A DNA stretch of 10,523 nt from Chloroflexota bacterium. Its GTDB lineage: Bacteria > Chloroflexota > Dormibacteria > CF-121. Within the stretch, counting starts at the first letter, position 1, and every line of letters starts with the position of its first letter. A program made the translations under genes and the position numbers. Shown here one piece after another: positions 5,039 through 10,523 of the stretch. A model generated the notes under the pieces. That model did not search any database. It saw only the letters and a list, made by a program, of their open reading frames with translations, and had not been told where the DNA came from. The stretch covers positions 1 to 10,523 of the forward strand of contig VBIS01000063.1 in assembly GCA_005880605.1 (NCBI GenBank), read 5' to 3'.

Positions 5039-6619
5039 ATGGCCAGCCGAGCCGCCCGCGACGCGGCGCCGTCACCGTCCGAACGGCAGATCAACCTCCT
5101 GCGGAAGCGCAAGTACGACGCCATGCACCGCGGCGGTGATCCCGATGACAAGCAGCACCCGAAGGGGAAGCTGACCGCACGCGAGCGGATCGAGCTGCTC
5201 GTCGACCCCGGGTCGTTCACCGAGCTCGACGCCTTCGCCATGCATCGCACCGAGGCCTTTGGCATGGGAGAGAAGAAGATCGCCGGCGACGGCGTCGTCA
5301 CCGGCTACGGCACGGTCGATGGCCGGGAGCTCTTCGTTTTCTCGCACGATGCGAGCGTCTTCGGCGGCTCACTGGGCGAGGTGTTCGCCGAGAAGGTCTG
5401 CAAGGTCATGGATCTCGCGCTCCGAGCCGGCCGGCCGTGCGTTGGGATCAACGACTCCGGCGGCGCCCGCATCCAGGAGGGCGTCGTCAGCCTGGCCGGC
5501 TATGCCGACATCTTCTATCGCAATGTTCAGTCCTCGGGCGTCGTGCCACAGCTCTCCGTGATCGCGGGTCCCGCGACCGGCGGCGCTGTCTACTCGCCGG
5601 CGATCACCGACTTCATCTTCATGGTCGAGCATCTCGGGTACATGTTCATCACCGGGCCGGAAGTGGTGCGGGTGACGACCGGCGAGCAGGTGGGCTTCGA
5701 CGAGCTCGGCGGGGCGGAGGTCCACAACATCAAGAGCGGCGTCGCCCACTTCCTGCACGACTCGGAGGCCGAGGCGTTCAGCGCCGTGCGCCGGCTCCTC
5801 TCCTACCTGCCGGGAAGCAACCGCGAGCGGCCGCCCGTGGTCGCCCCCCGCGATGACCCGCAACGCCGAGAACGGATGCTGCAATCGCTGATCCCGGAAA
5901 ATCCGAACCAGCCCTACGACATGAAGGCGGCCATCGTCGCCATCGTGGACCAGGACAGCTTCCTCGAAGTCCAGGAGCATTTTGCCCAAAATCTCGTTGT
6001 CGGCTTTGCCCGGCTCGACGGCGAGGTGGTCGGCATCGTCGGCAACCAACCGCGTATCCTCGCCGGGGCACTGGATATCAACGCGTCGGTCAAGGGAGCA
6101 CGCTTCGTCCGCTTCTGCGACGCCTTCAACATCCCGCTTGTCACCTTTGTCGACGTGCCCGGCTTTCTACCGGGAACGGCGCAGGAGCACAACGGCATCA
6201 TCCGCCACGGCGCCAAGCTCCTCTATGCCTATGCGGAAGCGACGGTGCCCAAGCTCACGGTCATCACGCGCAAGGCCTACGGGGGTGCCTATGACGTGAT
6301 GTCGTCGAAGCACATCGGTGGCGACTTCAATTACGCCTGGCCCGCGGCCGAGATCGCGGTCATGGGCCCCCAGGCTGCCGTCAACGTGATCTTCAAACGG
6401 GAGATTGCGGCGGCCAACGACCCGGCCAAAAAGGCGGAGCAGCTGGTCGAGGACTACAAGGAAAAATTCGCGAATCCCTATATCGCGGCGGAGCGCGGCT
6501 TCCTCGACGACGTCATCGAGCCGCAGGAGACCCGGCCCACCTTGATCAGGTCGCTCCATCTGCTCAAGGACAAGCAGGCCGAGCGGCCGCATCGCCGCCA
6601 CGGAAATATCCCCCTGTGA
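5039..6619 (+). CDS. pccB: Propionyl-CoA carboxylase beta (carboxyltransferase) subunit
   Basis: This 526-residue crotonase-fold carboxyltransferase moves CO2 from carboxybiotin to propionyl-CoA, giving (S)-methylmalonyl-CoA. The N-terminal half carries the acyl-CoA region: KLTARERIELLVDPGSFTEL (44-63), SGGARIQEGV (140-149) and a GGAVYSPAITDF / GYMFITGPEVV pair (181-210). The C-terminal half carries the carboxybiotin region: NQPRILAGALDI (336-347), DVPGFLPGTAQEHNGIIRHG (372-391), and AYGGAYDVMSSKH (413-425). Asp419 sits at the position of Asp422 in Streptomyces PccB, which favours propionyl-CoA; acetyl-CoA enzymes have Ile or another hydrophobic residue there. The ATG is 3 nt after the mutase stop and has no Shine-Dalgarno sequence, so translation probably reinitiates. 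The last bases overlap the GTG of sucC. No biotin carboxylase or BCCP gene is present. A methylmalonyl-CoA decarboxylase alpha subunit is a less likely alternative. Confidence 0.93.
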   Translation: MASRAARDAAPSPSERQINLLRKRKYDAMHRGGDPDDKQHPKGKLTARERIELLVDPGSFTELDAFAMHRTEAFGMGEKKIAGDGVVTGYGTVDGRELFVFSHDASVFGGSLGEVFAEKVCKVMDLALRAGRPCVGINDSGGARIQEGVVSLAGYADIFYRNVQSSGVVPQLSVIAGPATGGAVYSPAITDFIFMVEHLGYMFITGPEVVRVTTGEQVGFDELGGAEVHNIKSGVAHFLHDSEAEAFSAVRRLLSYLPGSNRERPPVVAPRDDPQRRERMLQSLIPENPNQPYDMKAAIVAIVDQDSFLEVQEHFAQNLVVGFARLDGEVVGIVGNQPRILAGALDINASVKGARFVRFCDAFNIPLVTFVDVPGFLPGTAQEHNGIIRHGAKLLYAYAEATVPKLTVITRKAYGGAYDVMSSKHIGGDFNYAWPAAEIAVMGPQAAVNVIFKREIAAANDPAKKAEQLVEDYKEKFANPYIAAERGFLDDVIEPQETRPTLIRSLHLLKDKQAERPHRRHGNIPL

Positions 6620-7749
6620 AGTTTCTCGAATACCAGGTGAAAGAACGTTTTCGTGCTGCCGGCATTCCCGTCCCCGACGGCCGCCTGGCGAAGACCCCGG
6701 ACGAGGCGGCGCTCGCCGCCGGCGCCCTGGGTCCGATCGCCGTCAAGGCCCAGGTCCCGGTTGGTGGGCGCGGCAAGGCGGGCGGGATCAAGCTGGCCAA
6801 GACCGCCGCCGATGCCAAGAGCGTCGCCGGCGAGATCCTGGGCATGACGATCAAGGGCTATACCGTCCGGGAGATCTGGTGCGAGACCGCCCAGGACATC
6901 ACCCGCGAGTTGTACCTCGGCCTTACCCTCGACCGCGATGCCCGCAAGCCAGTGCTGATCCTCAGCGCCCAGGGCGGCATGGAGATCGAGGAGGTGGCGG
7001 AGACCCATCCGGAGACGATCGCCAAACTCCACCCCGACCCCTGGCGCGGGCCGTTGCCCTTCGAGGTGCGCGACCTCATCTTTCGGGCCGGGCTCGGTCC
7101 CCTGCAGGCGCAGCTGACGCCGCTGGTGGTCAAGCTCTACGGGCTTGCCCGCACCTATGACGCCCTCACCATCGAGATCAACCCGCTGGCGCTCACCCAG
7201 GATGGCGGCCTGGTGGCGGCGGACGGCAAGCTCGAGATCGACGAGAACGCGATGTTCCGTCACAAGGACCTCCATGGCACCGACGAATCGGAAGAGGATC
7301 CGCTCGAAGCGGAGGCGCGGCGCCGCAGGCTGACCTACGTCCGGCTCGACGGCTCGATCGGCGTCATCGGCAACGGCGCCGGGCTGGTGATGAACACGCT
7401 CGACCTGGTGTCACGCGAAGGCGGCCGCGCGGCCAATTTCCTCGATATCGGCGGCGGTGCCAAGGCCGAAGTCGTCCATAGCGCGCTCGAGCTGCTGGCC
7501 GGCGATCCACACGTGAAGGGCATCCTGATCAATATCTTCGGTGGGATCACGCGAGGGGATGAGGTAGCGCACGGCATCATCGATGCCTCCCGCGATCTCA
7601 ATCTCAAGCTGCCGCTGGTGGTACGCATGACCGGCACCCGGGAAGAGGAGGGGCGGCAGCTGCTTCGCGAGGCCGGGATCACCCCGGAGGCCACCGCCAC
7701 CGGGGCCGCCCGGAAAATCGTCGAGCTGGCCACAGGCGCAGGTCGATGA
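6616..7749 (+). CDS. sucC: Succinyl-CoA synthetase (succinate-CoA ligase) beta subunit
   Basis: This is the 377-residue ATP-grasp subunit, which binds the nucleotide and the succinate side of the reaction succinyl-CoA + NDP + Pi = succinate + NTP + CoA. The N-terminus MKFLEYQVKERFRAAGIPVP matches the family (EYQxKxxFxxxGIPVP). AQVPVGGRGKAGGIKLA (45-61) is the nucleotide-binding loop, TIEINPL (185-191) and DGKLEIDENAMFRHKDL (203-219) are metal-site regions, and FLDIGGGA (275-282) with INIFGGITRGDE (305-316) forms the C-terminal ligase-type domain that contacts the alpha subunit. It starts at GTG 6616, which overlaps the pccB stop by 4 bp (GTGA). No strong Shine-Dalgarno sequence is seen, so coupling is likely. 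It overlaps sucD by 4 bp. ATP or GTP preference cannot be settled by eye. Length is slightly below the E. coli protein (388). Confidence 0.95.
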   Translation: MKFLEYQVKERFRAAGIPVPDGRLAKTPDEAALAAGALGPIAVKAQVPVGGRGKAGGIKLAKTAADAKSVAGEILGMTIKGYTVREIWCETAQDITRELYLGLTLDRDARKPVLILSAQGGMEIEEVAETHPETIAKLHPDPWRGPLPFEVRDLIFRAGLGPLQAQLTPLVVKLYGLARTYDALTIEINPLALTQDGGLVAADGKLEIDENAMFRHKDLHGTDESEEDPLEAEARRRRLTYVRLDGSIGVIGNGAGLVMNTLDLVSREGGRAANFLDIGGGAKAEVVHSALELLAGDPHVKGILINIFGGITRGDEVAHGIIDASRDLNLKLPLVVRMTGTREEEGRQLLREAGITPEATATGAARKIVELATGAGR

Positions 7750-8642
7750 GCATTCTGCTCTCAAAAGAGAGTCGCGTCCTGGTTCAGGGTCTCACCGGCC
7801 GGGAGGGCAGCTTTCACGCCGAGCAGATGAAGGCCTATGGCACGAATCTCGTCGCCGGCGTAAGCCCGGGCAAGGGCGGTAGCACGCAGCTTGGCATCCC
7901 GATCTTCGACACCGTGGTCGATGCTCGCCGTGAGACCGGCGCCGATGTCAGCGGCATCTTCGTGCCGGCGCCCTTCGCCGCCGACGCCATCATGGAGGCG
8001 GCCGCCGCCGGCATCGGCCTGATCGTGTGCATCACCGAGGGCATCCCGCTTTACGACATGGTGCGCGCCCGCGCCTTCGTCGCGGCTGCGGGGGTCAAAC
8101 TCATCGGTCCCAACTGTCCGGGCTTGGTGACCGCGGGTCAGGCGAAAGTGGGCATCATTCCCAACCACATCAATCGCGAGGGATCGGTGGGCATCGTGTC
8201 GCGCAGTGGCACCTTGACCTACGAGGTCATCCAGGGATTGAGCCAGGCGGGAGTCGGCCAGACGACGTCGGTCGGAATCGGTGGCGATCCCATCCTCGGG
8301 CTTTCCTTCACCGAGGTCTTGCGTCTCTTCAAAGACGATCCGGCCACTCGTGCGGTCGTCATGATCGGCGAAATCGGGGGGAGCGACGAGGAAGCGGCGG
8401 CGGACGAGGTGATCAGCCCCGGCTTGGGAAAGCCGGTGATTGGCTTCATCAGCGGGCGAACGGCGCCCCCCGGAAAGCGGATGGGTCACGCGGGCGCCAT
8501 CATCTCGGGCAGCACGGGGACGGCGGCATCGAAGCTGAAAGCGTTGACACAGGCGGGAGCGCAGGTGTGCGACACGATTGAGGAGGTGGTGGCGGCCGCC
8601 GCGGCCGCCGTGGGTCAACCGTCAAGCGCCGTCCACCGCTAA
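7746..8642 (+). CDS. sucD: Succinyl-CoA synthetase alpha subunit
   Basis: This 298-residue CoA-binding subunit carries the phosphorylated histidine of the succinyl-CoA synthetase cycle. A Rossmann-type CoA-binding domain is visible at the N-terminus (VLVQGLTGREGSFHAEQMKA, 11-30, and GVSPGKGG, 38-45). Then come ITEGIP (96-101) and the conserved GPNCPG (121-126), and the active-site His248 lies in KRMGHAGAIISGSTGTA (244-260), the counterpart of E. coli His246. The C-terminus has an alanine run (VVAAAAAAVG) from a GC-only stretch and is a few residues longer than usual. The ATG overlaps the sucC stop by 4 bp (ATGA), fitting 1:1 production of the two subunits. It closes the propionyl-CoA to succinate set; the next gene starts 32 bp later on the same strand. 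Confidence 0.96.
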   Translation: MSILLSKESRVLVQGLTGREGSFHAEQMKAYGTNLVAGVSPGKGGSTQLGIPIFDTVVDARRETGADVSGIFVPAPFAADAIMEAAAAGIGLIVCITEGIPLYDMVRARAFVAAAGVKLIGPNCPGLVTAGQAKVGIIPNHINREGSVGIVSRSGTLTYEVIQGLSQAGVGQTTSVGIGGDPILGLSFTEVLRLFKDDPATRAVVMIGEIGGSDEEAAADEVISPGLGKPVIGFISGRTAPPGKRMGHAGAIISGSTGTAASKLKALTQAGAQVCDTIEEVVAAAAAAVGQPSSAVHR

Positions 8643-8674
8643 TCCGCAGCAGACGGCGAACCGGGACGGAGCCG

Positions 8675-10108
8675 GTGGCCCGTTCCCCACGGCGACGCTT
8701 TCGCCGGTCGCGCCGCCTCGGTCTCGCCCTGCTGCTCCTCATCGTCGGCCTCACGATCGTGGCCTACCTGCCACCGGGAAACCTGACGGCGTCGGTACCG
8801 CCACCGCGCTACGGCGGCCCGTCCCTGAACTGGCTGCGGGTCAGTCACGGACAGATCGTCGACGGCTCCGGACGCAAGGTGCTGCTTCGGGGTTTCAACG
8901 TGGATGCGCTGGTCTCCTACCCGAAGAACCCGCCGGCGCCGCTCGATGAGATGGATGCCACCTTGATGCAGCGGGCGGGGTTCGACGTGGTCCGACTTGG
9001 CATCGACTGGGCGCAGCTCGAGCCGGTGCGCGGTCGTTTCGATCAGGCCTATCTGGACCGCGTCGCCAGCGCCGTGGCGATGCTGAACCGGCATGGCCTC
9101 TACGTCGTGCTCGATATGCATTTCCGACTCGGGTGGAGCTCCCGATTCGGCTACTCGGGCGCGCCCGGCTGGGCCACGATCGACGCGCCGAACTGGAATC
9201 CGCTGCCGCAGTATTCCTGGAGTCCGTCCCTCATACCGGCCGCCATCGCATCCGACCTCTATTTCTGGCTATCGTCCGACTGGAAGGCGGACTTCTACCG
9301 CGCCTGGCAGGTGGTGGCGACCCGGTTCAAGGACAACGCCGGCGTCGCCGGGTACGACATCTTCAACGAAGCCCACCCCCTGCCGATCCCGCCACGGATT
9401 TTCGAGAAATCCTACCTATGGCCGATGTTCAAAGACGCGATCGAGGCGATCGGCGCGGTCGATTCGAACCACCTCTTCTTCGTCGAGGGCATCTTGTTGC
9501 TGTCCCTGGACACGGTGGTGGTCCCGATGAAGGCACCAAACCTGGTCTATGGCACGCACCTCTACGAGGGTTCGCTGATCCCGCCGTTCTTCACCGGCGA
9601 TCCGGCATTTGTCCGGTCGCGGTTTCGCCAGCGCGCCAAGGAAGCGGCCGAGGTGCCGGCGCCGCTCTGGATCGGCGAGCTCGGTTACGACCTGACGCAG
9701 AAAACGGCGGGCGCTTATGCCGACGCCGCCCTCGATGAGGCGGACGATCTCGGGATCGGGTGGGCGTGGTGGCAGTGGCGGGACAACCGCTACTGGGGCA
9801 TCGTCGACGCGGGCGGCCAGATCGTCAACATGGGTGCGCTCCGTCATCTGGCTCGTCCCTTTGTCATCGCCGCTACCGACGGAATTCATCCAGGTCGAGG
9901 TGATGGCGTCCATGGGGCCCTCGCCATCCGCGTCGATCGGGCCCACGCCGATCAGCCCATTGAGATCGGATGGTCCGCCCTCACGCTGAGGGGACCTACG
10001 GTGACCGGAACCTGCGTCAACAGCTCCCACTGGGACGCCACGACGGGAAGATTGACGCTTAAGCTCGATCCAGGCACGGGATGTCAGGTCAGCCTGCGAG
10101 CAACGTAG
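8675..10108 (+). CDS. Membrane-anchored or secreted GH5 glycoside hydrolase, endoglycosylceramidase-like
   Basis: This 477-residue protein has a strongly basic start (RSPRRRFRRSRR), a hydrophobic helix at about 15-32 and a Pro-rich linker to about 50. A GH5 (clan A) TIM barrel follows. LLRGFNVDAL (70-79), GFDVVRLGIDWAQLEP (102-117), HGLYVVLDMHF (140-150), YDIFNEAHP (227-235) with the predicted acid/base Glu232, THLYEG (294-299) with His295/Tyr297, and LWIGELGYD (331-339) with the predicted nucleophile Glu335 are the expected barrel motifs in order. SGAPGWA (161-167) and GWAWWQWRD (362-370) recall endoglycosylceramidase-type GH5 subfamilies, as does a C-terminal beta-rich tail of about 80 residues with Cys447 and Cys470. 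Retaining hydrolysis of a beta-glucosidic bond outside the cell follows from the family; the substrate is inference. The start is GTG 8675 with only a weak GGA upstream; it may be read through from sucD. Confidence 0.85.
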   Translation: MARSPRRRFRRSRRLGLALLLLIVGLTIVAYLPPGNLTASVPPPRYGGPSLNWLRVSHGQIVDGSGRKVLLRGFNVDALVSYPKNPPAPLDEMDATLMQRAGFDVVRLGIDWAQLEPVRGRFDQAYLDRVASAVAMLNRHGLYVVLDMHFRLGWSSRFGYSGAPGWATIDAPNWNPLPQYSWSPSLIPAAIASDLYFWLSSDWKADFYRAWQVVATRFKDNAGVAGYDIFNEAHPLPIPPRIFEKSYLWPMFKDAIEAIGAVDSNHLFFVEGILLLSLDTVVVPMKAPNLVYGTHLYEGSLIPPFFTGDPAFVRSRFRQRAKEAAEVPAPLWIGELGYDLTQKTAGAYADAALDEADDLGIGWAWWQWRDNRYWGIVDAGGQIVNMGALRHLARPFVIAATDGIHPGRGDGVHGALAIRVDRAHADQPIEIGWSALTLRGPTVTGTCVNSSHWDATTGRLTLKLDPGTGCQVSLRAT

Positions 10109-10184
10109 CGGCGATACCGGCCTCGGTTCGATACGGTGTCACCAGGACCCAATGGCGCTTTGTCCTCGAACGGATCGCCCCGAG

Positions 10185-10523
10185 CTAGCCGACTCGGCGG
10201 TAGGCGTCCTCGAACAACTTGGCGATGGTTACGTAGCCCTGTGCGCTTGGATGGAACCCGTCGGCGCTGACCCACTCGGGATGCTGACCGATCTGGGCGC
10301 CGTTGAGGTGCAGGTCCACGACGATGGCGCCTTCCTGTTTGGCTGCCTGGACGATGGCGGCGTTATAAGCATCAACTGCCGCCGTTAGCGCCTGTGGTGT
10401 CGGCACCAACCCGTCGGGGATCAGGCATGCGGGTCCACTGGCCGGCGCCTTCGGCAGACAGGCGCGGTAAGCGGGCAGCTGCCCGAGGTCGGGCATGTTC
10501 GCCACCAGGACCTGGGTCTGGCC
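10185..10523 (-). CDS. SGNH/GDSL-type hydrolase, C-terminal part (5' end outside window)
   Basis: The visible 112 residues are the C-terminus of a lipase/esterase-like SGNH hydrolase; the frame stays open to the right edge. VLVANMPDLGQLPAYR follows the pattern of the conserved block III strand and the segment after it. A helix, ALTAAVDAYNAAIVQAAKQE, precedes a strand, GAIVVDLH, and the C-terminal catalytic block reads WVSADGFHPSAQGY, with the Asp-x-x-His pair of the family (DGFH). The nucleophile Ser block and the N-terminus, including any signal peptide, lie outside. It converges on the GH5 gene with a 76-bp gap. The substrate is unknown; carbohydrate esters, lipids or wall polymers are all possible. 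Family assignment rests on the last two blocks and the overall pattern. Confidence 0.82.
   Translation of the reverse strand, partial: GQTQVLVANMPDLGQLPAYRACLPKAPASGPACLIPDGLVPTPQALTAAVDAYNAAIVQAAKQEGAIVVDLHLNGAQIGQHPEWVSADGFHPSAQGYVTIAKLFEDAYRRVG

Noticed and set aside
8591..8610. GC-only repeat of GCGGCCGCC near the end of sucD
   Set aside because: It is explained by the alanine run of the SucD C-terminus; low-complexity coding sequence rather than a regulatory palindrome.
10109..10184. Terminator between the converging GH5 and SGNH genes
   Set aside because: Only weak pairings (GATACCG/CGGTGTC with one wobble and a 14-nt loop; AGGAC/GTCCT with a 13-nt loop) and no T-run on either strand.

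Overview
This is a GC-rich bacterial window (codon third positions mostly G or C, frequent GTG starts, many 4-bp start/stop overlaps) that reads as ordinary chromosome. The split methylmalonyl-CoA mutase, the SucCD pair inside a propionyl-CoA operon, and promoters that appear to give leaderless mRNAs would suit an actinobacterium or a Chloroflexota/Dormibacterota-like soil lineage. No taxonomic marker is present, so this is only an inference. There is no CRISPR array, insertion sequence, tRNA, rRNA or phage gene.

Left part (1-2200, all + strand): a 5'-truncated ABC ATPase is translationally coupled to an ABC-2 type permease and together they make an exporter. A small two-helix membrane protein (DUF1003-like) follows, then a short remnant (2018-2199) that looks like a secreted or anchored peptide gene broken by a one-base frameshift.

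Middle (2205-3039): a minus-strand gene for a secreted CHAP-domain cell-wall hydrolase. It is divergent from the main operon across a 175-bp intergenic region. That region holds a TTGACA-type minus-strand promoter, a leader of about 100 nt with a Shine-Dalgarno sequence in a possible hairpin loop, and a plus-strand -10 box placed so that transcription would begin at the ATG of the next gene.

Core operon (3040-8642, + strand): methylmalonyl-CoA epimerase, methylmalonyl-CoA mutase large subunit (no B12 domain), propionyl-CoA carboxylase beta subunit, and succinyl-CoA synthetase beta and alpha. Junctions are overlaps of 20, 4 and 4 bp plus one 3-nt gap. The set carries propionyl-CoA to methylmalonyl-CoA, through epimerisation and mutase rearrangement to succinyl-CoA, and on to succinate with a nucleoside triphosphate made. 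The biotin carboxylase/BCCP subunit, the B12-binding mutase subunit and the mutase chaperone are absent here and must lie elsewhere.

Right part (8675-10523): a membrane-anchored or secreted GH5 glycosidase resembling endoglycosylceramidases lies 32 bp after sucD on the same strand. A converging SGNH/GDSL hydrolase gene is cut by the window edge.

I did not find a clearly new multi-gene system. The points most worth a second look are the B12-domainless mutase operon ending in ATP-yielding SucCD, the apparent leaderless promoter of that operon, the frameshifted small ORF, and the possible competing structures in the CHAP-gene leader.
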